A stretch of 64,000 bases of DNA from Branchiostoma floridae (GCF_000003815.2 NC_049991.1:11816917-11880916), one strand, 5' to 3'; shown: positions 24,716 to 38,500, counted from the stretch's first letter. Program-made: numbers and translations. The notes: generated from the sequence alone by a model not told the origin.

Positions 24716-27535
24716 ATTTCAGTTGACATATCTTTGATATTTCTGGAATGTCTAACCTTCATCGATCATCGATGTTCCTTGAACGTTTTTTCCTTTTTCA
24801 CATATCCACCCCTTATGGACCCTCTCTGGTTTTCTCGTGCATGAGACAGATCCAATAGTCGAACGGATATAAAGAATGACATAAGATAAGATAATCTGAC
24901 TTTATATATATATATATATACATGTACATTTGAAAGTACGGTCTGTAGACATGTAGCATAGGGCCATCGACCTAAGACATGTGAATCATATATGTATAAT
25001 GACATCATTATGAGATTTGATACTCAAACTTGGCTTCCCCTGTCCGTTCATGATTGGAGCATTTGACCACCACCTTGACCGCAATTGAATTGACCCTATT
25101 AATTACCCACTGCCGTTAGTAGTTGTTGATATCGCCTAAAAATAGACGCCGTTCCAAAAATTGTAAACACAAACCACACACGAAGTCGTGGTTTCGAAGA
25201 TGATGTTCAGATAATGTCAATATTGAAAACTTACTTTGTAATCATCATCACATTGTTATGAAACATAACTGGACTGGAAAAATAAGAAAGAACATAGGCG
25301 ATATTGATAACAGATTGGACATCTTATTTTCTGCAATTTTATGGAGAACGGTAGATGTCGCCATTAGAATTTAATGATTGTATTTTATACCTGAAATGAC
25401 CCTTAATCATTACAGAGCAAGCAAACTTATAACTATTGCATCAGACTGAATTGTAGGTTGCATTAATCGGACCTTTAAAAAACTTACTACATCGATACTT
25501 AGTCTGCACTTTACGTTCATCCTAGTGAATGTTCTGCCTTAAAAAAAAAGTTAAGAAAAGAAAACAACTTACTATTTAATTTAACTTTGCACAATTGCCA
25601 CGTTTTCCCTACCACAAGTCCGCCAAATACTATACCCAGAGGCAATATTTACAGACCGCTTGGCTGTATTATCATAGGTGTTGCTCAAATATTAGTCATT
25701 CCGGTTCTGCCTATCGACTTCTTGGAGTTGGACATTATTAACGGACCGTTTCCCGCGGGATACCCGTGACGTCAATGGAAACGTAAACCCCCTTACTTAT
25801 TCTTATGCAAATATTCACCTTTGACCCGCCAGTAAGTTTCCCAAACTTTCCCCAGCTTGGGACGGCCGACGACGTGTCCTGGGGTACCCTGGTCTTTTCA
25901 GCGCTCTCCGACGCTATTTCTGGACAAAACTGCGAAAATAACATATTATAGACGAGCAGAGGATATTTACGAGCAGTTGGACCTGAACCTGTGGTAAGTT
26001 TGGCTCACATAACGGTGATGTTTGAAGGTGGTTTGACCTGAATGACGAGGCGTAAAGCGTCAGGGGCATGATTATGCTGACCTTTTTTGCAACCACAACA
26101 CGAAGGCTTCAGTTTCTTATGCCGCCTTAATGGTAGTCTTGGTTACTAACCTGAGTTGAAAGGACTCTGAATAAGATACTAATAGAGTGTGGGAACGTAT
26201 AGGAGTCGCACAAGCTTGTTTACTTCACTGTAGTAGCGTTACAGGGGAAAAGTAGCGGGGGATTACACTTTGTTGTTGGCGGCGTGGTCGGCGCATGGCG
26301 GGCCGGAGGTACTCGGGGGGAAAGATCACCGGTTTTCCGGTACAAAAATTAGAAGCCATGCAATTGAACAATTCTCTAGAGTGGTAGATTTCCTTCTCAT
26401 ACTGACGGCACAACTTATCTTCTTGTTACTGAGTCGGTAAAACAGCACAAAATTTGTCCCCGTGCAAGACAGTCTTGCTGCCTCGTGTTTTGTAATTTTT
26501 CGTAGCGTTCCGACACCGTCGTGTTTCCTTTCTCCAAATCATCAGAACCTCATCAGTTGTATTCTCCCGGCGATAAGAATTTATTACCCGTAACCATGTC
26601 TAGACGATCGTAACATTTCTAACGTTCTCATTTTTTTATACCGAGCCTGAAACACCGAAGACCTGAACAAAAAAAACTCCCCATCATGCGCTATTGTTGT
26701 CACCCCCCTCCCCACGAATCCCGCCCCCCAAAATAATGAAACGTGTCAACAAAGCAAAATACAAACAACTGATAAAACAGAAGATGTTCAAACAAGTGAC
26801 AAGTTCACAGGAGATAGGTTTTATTGCATCGGGGAACTGCCAAGTGGACTATTGAACTTCCGCTGTAATACCGGTATGTCTGGGGAAGGTTGTCATCTTT
26901 AGTAGGTGTCAGGATAGTGTTGACATAAGCAAGCACCAGTCACTAATGTTTACTTGCCCGAGCGTAGATTAGCCGAGAGTTCTAATTACTCAGCACTTCA
27001 AGATCAGATAGAGGCATTGGCTGGTAACGGTACACCACAAGGTGCTGATTAGTGAAGATTATTTATGGTGTTCGGTGCCCCCTGGCACTTGTGTATCTCC
27101 TACAGTCATTCCCAGACCTGTTGTACAACCGGCTGATAGTGGGTGTTGGTGCGGAAAGGTAACTAAACATAATACATTATTGCATGGGTCACTTGATGTA
27201 CTTTGTGCCTTAAACCACAACTGGTTTCAAGGGATTTGTTCCTTGTAATTTGTTTGTATCACATAAGAGGTTTACTGCCATTGTGACCTAGCACACTCAG
27301 TTTGTACTTTGGTACCTTTGTTAGTATAATCTGTATGAGGCTAGGCTAAAGTGGTTATCCCAACCCTGTATTCTCAACTTGAGGTCTTCAAGAAACTTGG
27401 ACCTTGGTCCAATCTAGCAGTTACTTGGCAAATCATACTTTGTAGCACATGCAGAAGCAAAGAATCTTCCTAAACTCAAAGAGGTATAAAAAAAATTATA
27501 AATTATACATCGTAAAGGTTCTGTACCCTGGGAGC

Positions 27536-27685
27536 CAGATAGGACCGGGGAGCTAGCGAGTTTTGTTGGGGGACCCAAGGCAGTCAGCCCGCAGATCTCA
27601 CATTAGTGCTCCTGGGGAGTTATCGCTAACCTTTAGAAGGGTAGATAAACTGTCCTAGCTGCCCGATCCCGGCTGGCTCCCAGGG
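27536..27685. mobile_element. MITE, CCCTGGGAGCCAG family, copy 1 (TA duplication)
   Basis: The element starts CCCTGGGAGCCAG and ends CTGGCTCCCAGGG, flanked on both sides by TA, consistent with TA target-site duplication. A longer copy of the same family lies at 47753-47991 in the opposite orientation. Confidence 0.85.
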
Positions 27686-28067
27686 TAAGGTTCTGTTACT
27701 CAGCATCCTTTCCCTATGACTTGCACTTTACCTTGTGTCAGGTAAGAAAAAGGGCCTCCTCTGATAATGATCACGTCAAGTGTGAAAGCAATCATGTGAC
27801 ACTTTTGTAAATAATGAGATAATTTCATTTACAAACAATGGACTGATGAAATGAGGTGATAATTACTTTCCAGATAAGCACGTCCCCCATGGCCAGATAC
27901 GTAATCCTCTGTTGCAATGACATTTTATCAGAATTTTAGTGTTGTTGGTTGTTGGAGGATGAAACTTGGCTGGAAACAAGCAAATTTTGAGGTATTAAAG
28001 CAAGATTACCTAAAGTTGAAAATTGACAAGGTCTTGTTGATCATACCAAATTGGTGCAGCGAGTGCT

Positions 28068-28410
28068 CAGGGTTGAAGAAGTTTTCTAAAAAGTACATAC
28101 AATATTTACTTGCCCGAACCAATTTTTAACTTGCCCAAAATTCAATTGTCACTTTTATATGCATTTTCACTCCCAGCAATGGAATTCGCATCATTGTCAT
28201 TATTGCCTTTATTTTACTATGTTCACTAAGTATTGCTTGATGTCATGACTCTAAAAAGTAACGTCAAGTTACTCAAGTATGTCAAAATCTCACTCAATGG
28301 AAAAATCTTACTTGCCCGATCGGTCAAGTGGGTTAGGTCATGCACTTGCCCGATTATTCAGCACTTTGACTTGCTGTGGACAATAGGGCTAAAGGACTTG
28401 TCCAACCCTG
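28068..28410. mobile_element. hAT-like non-autonomous repeat, copy 1
   Basis: It starts CAGGGTTG and ends CCAACCCTG. The interior is rich in CTTGCCCGA/TCGGGCAAG motifs. It is clearly homologous over its length to the copy at 51170-51532, sharing blocks such as TCTCACTCAATGGAAAAATC. CAGGGTTG-type ends suggest hAT; no 8-bp duplication was found. Confidence 0.75.
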
Positions 28411-29228
28411 TAATATATGTCTCAGATCTATTATATATATATATACACATGCATATCTAACCCTGTTTCTGCTGAGTCAGTGACATATACTGTACAGACT
28501 GTATATATACTCTACAGACTGCCATTGTAATGTATAAAGGTGGCCACTATAGATTTGATAAGCCCATGTGCGTTTAATGAATACATTGTCCTCGCTGTCG
28601 ACATGTCATGAATTAAGCAAACATTGCCCAGACATGCTGTCTACATGCATGATCAGACCATGTGAGGGCAAAGTTTACCTGTTGTCCTTTGAACTCAAAC
28701 ATGACTTCTGACCACACACCTGATCAGATATGACAGGCCAGGTGGACAGGTGTGTGTCAATACCACCTGTGGGACTGATGGTCTCAGCACTATGAATAAT
28801 GAAGTCTGTTAAACTTGCAAACTGTAACATTACAGCTGTAAGAATTGGTAGGTACATGGGTCATACATGTGTCATTGGAGTGGTTATGCCATTGTTACTT
28901 TTTTGAACAGCTATTCTAGGGAAGAGTGGTAGAAAATTAACAAAACAAACAAAATTAGGATACCGTTCAGAGGTGGTATCAGATAACCAATTTTGAATAT
29001 TACAGAATCACTAGTAATCAATTATGCTGATCAGGTTTGGTAAACAACATGCTCAACTAGCAACCAACAGTAGTTGTGTCACCAAGATGATGGTATAAAG
29101 TTCAATTGCAAGAATTACACATCCAATGACAAGAAAAATGCGAGGGGAGGAGGGGGCAGAAAATGTTCAGCTAGTCACCAGTTTGCATCTTAGTTCTTGC
29201 TCTTACAGAAGCAAAGCCCACAGGAAAG

Positions 29229-29303
29229 AGGGACTAGGTCTAGTGGTTATGATTTGGTGCTCTCACTGCCAAGGCCCGGGTTCGATTCCCGGTGTGGGAA
29301 CCA
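29229..29303 (+). pseudogene. tRNA-Glu(CTC)-like sequence with encoded CCA
   Basis: The D-arm GTCTAGTGGTTATGATT, an anticodon arm with loop CTCTCAC (anticodon CTC), a perfect T-arm CCGGG-TTCGATT-CCCGG and a 3' half TGTGGGA followed by ACCA match tRNA-Glu. The 5' acceptor half (AGGGACT) does not pair with TGTGGGA, where TCCCACA is expected. The genomic CCA suggests retroposition of a processed tRNA or the head of a SINE. It is probably not a functional tRNA gene. Confidence 0.65.
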
Positions 29304-29334
29304 GTGAAACGCACAGGCGAGTAGAACAGTTTTT

Positions 29335-29442
29335 ACCCCAAGCTCGCTCCCGGGATTTGAACCCGTGTCCTTCCGTGCCAGACCCGGGCAGCCAAACTTC
29401 CCAAACCAAGCACGCTACCGATGTCGCCACAAAAGCTCAGAG
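29335..29442 (-). mobile_element. tRNA-derived SINE head, minus strand
   Basis: Read on the minus strand it has an A-box-like TGGCGACATCGGTAGCG and a B-box GGGTTCAAATCCC at about 70-base spacing. It lies just downstream of the tRNA-Glu-like sequence and opposes it. Confidence 0.5.
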
Positions 29443-29781
29443 CCCTTTGGCAAGGATGGTAGGCGGTGCTTGAACCCCACTGTTACACTAGGACTACAAA
29501 AACTTGCTGTTTTAGAAATGGAATGGCCGACAGTGCTGCTTTTGAGATTACTGAGGCCCCTTCCGTTCCTAATGAGAGGGTGTGTCTCAGGTCAAGGGTT
29601 ATCAGTATTCCAGCTGTTGTTTCATCTCTAGCAATTTTGCAGGCTACATTTGTCACAATTGCACATGTGTGACCAGGGCAATCAATCAAACATATTTGTC
29701 AGGAGAAAATCTCAATGGGCTCTATGTTTTATTTCTGGTTGTAGATTTATTGTTGTCAACATTGCTCAAATCTTAGCCTGG

Positions 29782-29852
29782 AGTCCAGCCTTGTTGTGCT
29801 TTTAGTCGTTCCCCGAAGGTACGCTTCTGACGTAAAGCAACTAGGCTGGACT
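29782..29852. repeat. Short inverted repeat (AGTCCAGCCT arms)
   Basis: AGTCCAGCC on the left pairs with GGCTGGACT on the right, with about 45 bases between. It is a possible small MITE. Confidence 0.6.
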
Positions 29853-29921
29853 GATTCTGATTTTATATTGTCCTGGTTTGTCCCACAACAGTTAAATGAG
29901 GATTGCTCCAGCCTTGGTAAG

Positions 29922-30228
29922 TAATCTCCAAGCAGATACTATAAGCAGATGGTATAAGATAGTATCAAAGCTGGAGTATAGCAGTAGGCAACTAACCTCC
30001 TCTGGCCAGCTACTTAAAATGCAGAAGCGGTTAAAACCACCGTGAACATTTTTCTAATATGGTATTAGACTGCAGTCTATGGTGTTACCGCGAACTTAAA
30101 ACCACCGCGAAAAGTCCTTTTTCCTGTTACCGCGAAATTAAATCCCCGCGAACTTGAATGCATTTACAATATACTCCTTGGCATGGTTTGATAGTATCTT
30201 ATGCAACTGGAAATCTGCTTGCAGATTA
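29922..30228. mobile_element. MITE-like element interrupted by a nested insertion
   Basis: It starts TAATCTCCAAGCAGATAC and ends ATCTGCTTGCAGATTA. Inner GATAGTATCAAA (left) and TTTGATAGTATC (right) match the element at 23388. The middle, about 30010-30175, is a different unit with repeated ACCGCGAA/CCGCGAAA words and a TAGACTGCAGTCTA palindrome, so it looks like one element inserted in another. The CCGCGAA words also occur at the ends of the transposon at 57373-60448. Confidence 0.7.
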
Positions 30229-31474
30229 CTAGGTAAGAAACCCTGGCAACAGATCTCCTATAAGAGTCCTAAGGTTTAATTGCTTATTGTCACAGTGAGG
30301 CTGTTGAGCCCAGTTGTGATCCACAGTGAAGTAGGGGAGTTACCCCAGTCCAGGTTGCTAACCCCCGGTGACAGACCTCTGGTCCTGGTCCTATTCCATT
30401 ATTCACAAGGAAACTGCCCTAGAGAACACAGATGTTCAACACTTATTGAATGTAAAAATCAATCAGCGGTTGAAGATTAAACAGAGATAAGGGATATTGT
30501 TAATGATTTTACCTCATTGGTTTGATAGAATGATTCAGCATGCTTATGACTGTGTGCATTGTTACATAACTGTCAACGTTGACATTGTGACAATCACTTG
30601 AAGTGATATTTAATGTACTATGGACTTTAATTCCTGTGCTTGTTCTATGGCTGTGTTCAAAGCCACAGTCATTGGCTGTGCCTCCCCTGCCTACAGGAAC
30701 TCTTCATCACTATCATTGACACTAGATATAGGTCAGAAGGCCACTCATTCCGGATATTCTTCCTTTTTATCTACTCATGCTATTTGAATATTCCCCTCAG
30801 ACTTGGCAGCTAAAAGCACTGTCTGTTTTGTTATGGTCCCTTCATCATGGATGAGGTAATGATTTATTCATCTCATGTCCACGAGGGTATGAAATTTGTA
30901 GGGTTATTAGACTAATTTTTTACAAAACGTGTGACTGTGACTGCATTCAGCAAAACTGGCAATAGATACACCTATCAATATACTATACACGTACAATATA
31001 TGTGCTTTAGAACGATGACCATTATTTACATTATATTATAAGAGTTACTGTATGTGTGCGTGTGTGTGTGTAGAAATTTTCCTGGCGTGAACTGGCCCCA
31101 AGTTGGTAAAGGGCAAATCGTCCTGATCCTCTCAGGCCCTGTTGTAGAAGTTAATTATCTAAAGCAAACATCTCAGGCCAAGTCATGTGACCATTGCTGC
31201 CTCATTATCTGTAAGTACACAGTGTTTTTTTTTAGGTTTTGGTTTGGCTTTTCGGGTCCTATCCTTTGTTGTTGTCAAATGATTGAAGAACAGTCCAGGC
31301 GTTACACATACCCCTGTATACATGCCAATTAGCAGTGCTGAGTGACTGGGTCAATGGTACAACCATCCATAGCATGTCACCTCTGGAATGTGAACAGGAC
31401 ATGGGAGACTGTGACTTCATGGGAAGTGGAAGCTGAGAAAGCTAAGGTAGAACATTTCATCCCAGACGACGCTG
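30229..31474. other. Non-coding flank of the transposase/nuclease pair
   Basis: No gene is recognised here. A short TG run lies near 31052-31071. Several short open frames lack similarity or splice support. Confidence 0.5.
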
Positions 31475-31675
31475 GAAGGGTGCACGTGATTTTTTTCCGG
31501 CCAATCAGAACGCAGACATGGCGCCGTCATAGCTATAGGCAGACTATAGGGGACAATGTTTTTATCCCACATTATCTTCGTTTTCTTGGAGATGGGGAGA
31601 TTTTTAGAGGCAAAGGTTGTACCAGATTGTCAGTGAGGCACCCAACTGTCATCAGAGTGTTCTTACTTCAGACAG
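31475..31675 (+). promoter_or_regulatory. Promoter and non-coding first exon of the transposase-like gene
   Basis: An E-box CACGTG (31483-31488), an ETS site TTCCGG (31495-31500) and an overlapping CCAAT box (31501-31505) cluster here. The segment ends in GACAG followed by GTACGT at 31676, a good donor that can splice to the AG before 32569, two bases upstream of the start ATG. The transcription start is inferred, not observed. Confidence 0.5.
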
Positions 31676-32570
31676 GTACGTCGCATATTTTCAATTTTCG
31701 TGCCGGTAAATGTATGAGATTTAGCTCCCTTTAACGAGACATTAGAATTTTCTCGATTTTATGCTGTTTTCAACGGTCTATTTCGAGGTTTTTTGAAAAG
31801 GTACATATACAATCTTCATATATTTGTATAGTGCGTATCTTAAACTCCTTAAAAACGTGATTGAACCTGTCTGTACCTGCCACCGTTCGGCCGCTATTAG
31901 ACCAAATCCGTGGCGGTATATCCCATGCATGTTGAATTTATGCACCCAAGATGGCGGCCGTACTATCGTCTGCAGATCGTCTGCTATCGGTGTTACGTAC
32001 TTTGTAGAGGGTGACGAAATTTACCTGAAATGTTGAGAGTTGCCCTTCATGGGTTTTTCTGAAACAAAACTAGGACCTTGTGATGTTAATTCGGGCTTTA
32101 GAGTGACTTTGTTCGTGTATTATCGCTCTATATGGATAGATATTTGTGTTTACGCTGAAGGGGGAGGGGGGCGGAGAACGCTGTCGAGTATTTTTGTTGT
32201 TTTAGTTTTGACTTGAAAAGCATGCAAAAAAAGTGGCAAATGGGAAGCAGTCTTTCCTCTCCTCATTTTTGATATAGTAAAGAAACTTGTAAAAATTAGC
32301 AGATACTATTCAATAAGATTGTGAGGTTGTGTTTTGTTGTGATCTGATGATGGTGATACATTATTTTGTATACATATTGTATGCATACAGATCTGCATAT
32401 AATAATATTTGTATATTATCAATCCATGTTCATTAGAACCATTTAGAAATCATTTTGATATGTTAAGATTGATAAAATAAGGGATATGACATTGCATTTG
32501 TAATATGAATAACTTGATTGTAAATTACTTTGTGGTTACCAAAATTATTTCTTTTCCCTCCAAATCAGTC

Positions 32571-35500
32571 ATGTCTAGAAGACCACACAAGCCAACTGGG
32601 GACACCCCAAATCCCAGTCCCAAGAGGCCATGTGGGCGTGGGCGTGGACGTGGACGTGGAAATGACCAAGATAAAGGAGTCAGTAGAGAACTTTATCAAA
32701 GTTCTGCTGTTCCTGGAGGCCTCTCGGATGGTAGCAGTACCTCGGTATGTATCACAGTAATCATGTGACATCTTTATTCATTTTCAAGTTCTTGTTGATG
32801 TCAAATGATGCATCAATGTACAGGGCTCAAAATACTGTTTTCTGCATACCTGCATTTGTAACATTGAAAATTACCTGTACCAGACAAATTTAACCTGCAC
32901 CACTTTGGACTAAGGATGTATTAATCATACTGTAAAATTGTTTAGGAATCTTTTCTTTTTTTTCGTTTATAAAAACCAGTACATGGACCAGTGCAGGTTA
33001 GTAAGTGCAGGTAGACATCAGAAATACCTGCACTAACCTGCATATGCAGTTGGTATTTTGAGCCCTGATGTATCATTGTAGTCCAAGTGTGGGCAATAAA
33101 TGTACAATGTACACTTTTTTTCATGTTCGCTTATCCTTTTGGTGCTTTGCTGATAACCCATCAATCTGCTAGTAGCACACATTCTGATTGATTGTTATAT
33201 GCATGTGTAGAACATACAGCGCAAGAAAGCTGATCGTTGGGGAGATGATGAAATTGCTGCCGTTGTCAAGTATGTGGCGTTGTACCACACTGTGGAAGGA
33301 ACGTCTGAAGGGAAACAGTGGCCAACCGGAAATGACTCGTCAACTCAGCCATTTTGGGAAGGATGTGCACGCTTTGTTGCTGAGGAAACCGGGAAACCTC
33401 CTAGAACAGGTGAAGTCAATGTCTGTTGCATTACAGAGACAAGTGTTTTCTCTATATGCTGATGTAGTCTTTTATTTTTTGTCCTGTACATTTTAGACAC
33501 AAGATGATGATATTGGAATGATGTGTCAATAAAATTGTAATATTCAATACATTTACTGAGGCTTTTTATTGTTCTAAGTGCATCTCTAAATTCATTCATA
33601 CAGCTGGTGGATGCAGGACCCTCACGTTTCGAGTGCTAAAGAAGGACTATACAACTGTCCATGAGGCAGAAGAGCACTACAACATCACATACACAGGAGA
33701 CACACGTCAGAAAGAAAACATCCCAGCAACATCCAGTTCAGCCACCAACACTCCTATCAACTCAATGACAGCACTCCAGGCACGTTACCATCTCCTAACC
33801 CCATCTCAACAGTGGGACTTCTTAGCCAACTGCTTCCAAGAGAAGTTGGAGGAGATGAGACCCAGTCTGCCTGACTTTGTGCCATGTGACTTTTTGAAGT
33901 TGTCAGCTGCGGCCATGGAGACACTACGCAAGCATGGCAGGGAAAATACAGTGTATCATTTGGCACATGCATTAGGCACTCCAAAAGATGACGGCAGTGG
34001 TCCCCGCATGCCTGTGGACCGAATGCCCTTTCCTCTGATCGAACACAACGCTAAGTTTTTCTCAGTTGAGCATCCCGACTTGTTGCGATGCCCCAAAGAA
34101 TATCTTGCCTACATGGAAACAATGTATGCCCACTTTGGCAACAAATGGGCATCCCTCCATTCTGGCCCTATGTGGAGTGGCATTGCTAATAACGAGGAAG
34201 ACAACAACGAAGAAGAAGAAGTAAGTGACATACAAGGAAAGATGGAGCTGCTAGCCATTGCAAAGTGTGCTGCACCTCAAGGACCATTTGATGTGCTAGC
34301 TGAGGCAATGAAGGAGATAGAAGGGGATCTCGGCGTTGCACCCATGCATTGGGAAGAAGATGACGTAGGAACCGAAACCTCAATTCCATGGATACAACAG
34401 GAAGATTGGGAGAAGGATTTACCTCCACCAGGCACATCAACACCATTGACATCTATCTCAATTGAAGCTACAGCTCCACTGGTCCCTTTGACACCATTAC
34501 AAGCTATGCCAACTGAGGATACAGCTCCACCAGTCACGTCAACACCATTGAAATCTGCCTCTGCTAATGATTCTTCATCATCAGAACACACCGGGTCCCG
34601 CAACTACTCCTTCCTCTTCTCAACAGCTTCACAAGCAGACCGGAGAGAACTACAAGAGTGTTTACCAGTTGAAGAAGTCCACAGATTTCACAACATCCAG
34701 CCAGCAAAGCAGAAGAAGTCAAGAGAAAGATTGAAGACAATGGATGTATGTTTACTTTTTTTATGACATTTAAGTTGACTGTTATCACTGTGGTTTATCT
34801 GATATAATTTCACCATTTATTACATGTTTGTTTTGCTGATTGTGCCAATTCTATAAGAAGTTATCAATATTGATAGGTGGTATTTCCATGTTTTTGCAGG
34901 CCAGGGTTAATGTTGCAGGAGTTTCCGGCAGAACACTAAGAAAAAAAATCAGCGCAGCGGAATTCACGTCTAATGCTTCAATTCAAGTAAGTAGTACCAG
35001 CTTTATTACAAGGAATGTAATGCATTTGTGGCAGGTCAATTCACATTTGTTATGTTTTATTTTAATGTCCAAAACATTAAAAATGCCTCCAGATTGGGGT
35101 TGTCCTTTAATTCATTTATTGTCTATTGTTACTTGAATTATCTATTGCAGATCCAAAAGCAGTTCCTGGAATACTGAATAGTAGTCCGTTGTGACAATTA
35201 ATGTGTTCAACTTTTCCTACCCAGTTCACCATGCTGAGCCAAGCCCATGCCTCCAACCCAGATGGCCGCTGGTGGGTGAAAGCGGACGCATGCGATATAA
35301 AGGCAGGCCTTCGTGAGTCCCTGAAACACCAGTGGTCAGGGGACACAGATCTAGGCGAGGGGAAGTTACAGGAAGCAGAGAAAAAGTACCAATCTCAACA
35401 AAGCTTTGTCTCGAATCTGGGTCTCGGTAACCGTGCAAACAAAGTGCAGTTCTCAAAAGATCTTGTTTGCTTGTTGGCAATAGTCAGAGAACATAAAGAG

Positions 35501-38500
35501 TTCCTGCAAAGCAATCTGAGTGAAACAGAGAGATTGTATAAAAAAAAGCAAACAGAGCTGAATGCCTCAGCAGACTCGTTGTTTGCGTTAGGATGGGAAG
35601 TGGACAGTTATAAGAAGCTCCTGGCAGTAAATGTCGAAGTGACATCCACAATGCAAAATATGGTGGATGCCCTGAAAGCAGGCAACTTTCCAGGCGGGTT
35701 GCGGGAACTTAGAGAGAAGCTGAAGTGGTACTTCAAAGGAGTCCACTCCAAGAAGAGGGAGGCAGCCAGCCACCTTATGATCTTCATGATCAGTGATGAG
35801 CAGCGTAATATGAAACCATACGCTGTTCCAGTTAGAGTCCTCCCATGTAGAGTTGTCAAGGATGAACAGCTGCGAAACCTCAAAGATGAGCTGAAGACAG
35901 CAATGGAGGCCATCGGCATGGTTGTTGTTGGTGAGATATATTGCTGCTTTGTTGTTTTCATGCAAAATCACCATACTTTTATATTTCTAAAGGTGACCAA
36001 AGTTTCCCAATTATTCTTTTTGCCGGTGTGTAGCACCAGCTTTGAATCGACAGAAGCCGTTTGTCAACCGTTTGTTTGGATGCATGGATCGGTCAATTTG
36101 ACCAAACCCTTCTGATAGCCCTTTTATACGCATGATTGCATAATTGAGTCAGTGTGGCCGTACTATATGTATAACAGTTTGCTTCTGCAGCCGTAGATCT
36201 TGGATTCGAACCCCACATGCTACAATTTTTTTTCTTTGTTAGACAAATCCCATGTACTGTTTTTTTTTTAAATAGAAGCAAGACCAATTCAGCAATTCGA
36301 TGTTTATAAACTCTTCTTTAGTGTGATTTTGTTAAACATCCAGGCTTTTTCCAAAATACGCACCGGCCAGCTTTTTCAGAAGCTTTCTTGTTTCAATATG
36401 AATGAAAATATCAATATTGAGGTATAAAGTGCATGTGAATTTGTTTGTCATTCTCGTCTGAATTTCTGAGATATGTCTCTGACCCCATTCAGGGTTTGTC
36501 ACTGATGGGGAGTGGAATTCCCTGAGAACAATGGGAGGCAGCAGACCAGTCTCCATCATTCAACTGATGATGGAGGCCAAAGCACAGGCAAGGTCCCTGA
36601 CAGCAGCTAACATTCGGAGGTACCTGACATTAAGAGGTAAAGACCTTTCAGAAGCTTGTTTGTTGGTTCACTTGTCAGTGCTTTAAATGTATGGTCTAGG
36701 TGAAATTGGAGTTGTGCAGGTACTTGCAATGTCTTCCTTTACAATGCCTACACTTGTCCTCTTATATGTGTACTTTTGAAGATATTCAGTAACATGGACA
36801 ATTCTGTTAACAAAACCAATGTATGGGCCATGTTGTAATTGCTTGTTGAAAACATTAGATATCAGGTGCTCCCATGCATTTGCAGGTAAAACTTTTATAA
36901 TGGATTTATGATGGATATTTCTTGTGTTACCTTCACCAGGTAAAGTACAATAAAAGAATCTGAGGCCTACTTGTGACAGGCAGATGATATGTTTACCCAC
37001 AAATCCCATTGCTAATGAAGAGTTTCAAAGGTTTGTCATGTGCAATTCTATCTTCCAAAATAGTAATAGTGCATGTTAACTTCACATTCTAGAGGATGCT
37101 GCTAACCCCCTCCCAGTGGTTGGACATGAGGCTGTTCCATTGGAGGATGTGATATGGTTGGCTACATTCATCAGAGACAACAACACAACCTTTGAGTCAG
37201 CTATTCATGTCCTGCGGAGGAAACATTATCCATTCGTGATGTACGATCCACATCCATGGACTCCAGGTTAGTCTCTCTATCTGTGAAAGAAGACACACTT
37301 TTTGTTGACAAAAGTTTCTGTCTTCAGTCTTGTGATGTTAGCTTGTGATGACATTAAAATGATAATATAACATAGCATTGTGCATCGCAACTGTTCCAGT
37401 ACAATTCCTTGATCAGACTGTTAGCCCTTGATAATTGAGCATTTGCTTCCAGATTAAAATGACTTAGGAGACCCATTGTTTATTTCAGGGAGAAAGAACG
37501 AGACAACAGCAGACTGCCTTAAGTCTGTTATGGCAACATACCTGTTTAGAAAGAAGGTTGATGACCTGAAGCTAACAGGTGTGGACTTCAGTCAGAACCT
37601 TTATGTTCCTGAGCTAGGCGAGAGTAAGGAGCCTCACTTCGACAGAGAAGACCACGGACATGTACTGAAGAGGTTGACGGCATGTGTGAGGGCAGGAACT
37701 GTCCCAGGCATTGACTTGTTGAGGTTAGCTGCTTGGGTGACATTTATATTTGTGGTGACTGGTTAGAATTGAATGTTTGGTGCTAGGATGTGGGCAACTT
37801 GTTTTGTGCCAATATGTACTTTGGGGGATGGAGTCACTTTTATAGAAACTTTGTACACATGATAATACAGTAGCTGCAATTAAAGCATCAATACATAAAA
37901 GCAGGTATACATTTGTAATTTTCACCATGTCATCTGTTTCTGTTGATAGGTGGATTGAAGCCATGCAGAATCCCAATACTGGGCTGACATACACGGCATT
38001 AACAGGAAAGAGGAAGCAGTCGGTGGTAGACTGTGAGCGGATGTTCTCTGCTGGTGTAGTCTCCTTCTTCAAGGACAAGGGCTACACCACTGAAGCAAGG
38101 TGTGTACACTCTGTGCTTAGATATTTTCTGTATCTCTTCACTAATGAGGACCTTCTGTTATTTGCTTGACATATTTCCCAATAGAAAGTATAAATGAAAT
38201 GGACGGTCTTGGTAAAATAGGAAATCTAACAATGATCTTCCCTCCCAAAAATTGTTTACGGTCCTAGATTTGCGGAAACAGTCCTCAACTGGCATAAAGC
38301 TACAGATGGCCGGGGGATCGATCAAGAGACCAGGAAACAGTACAACCGCGCAATGCTTTCATTTCTCCTGGAAGACTGGATGCCCTATGACTGTTTCTTC
38401 AAAGGCGAGATCAACTATGCCATGCTTGATGTTAACAGGTGTGTATACATACCCACTACATGCATATCGTTTGTATTGTCATGTGTCTTGCGGGTTCTTG

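Larger units (their letters stand above)
20583..29200. other. Non-coding stretch rich in inverted repeats
   Basis: No open frame here resembles a known family. The stretch holds a diverged tandem duplication at 22331-22832, MITE-like elements at 23388-23523, 23538-23784, 24598-24715 and 27536-27685, a hAT-like repeat at 28068-28410, and short TA runs near 24903-24920 and 28430-28444. Confidence 0.5.

Noticed and set aside
31342-31734. 130-codon plus-strand ORF over the transposase promoter
   Set aside because: It crosses the predicted donor at 31676 and the promoter motif cluster, and it shows no family similarity.
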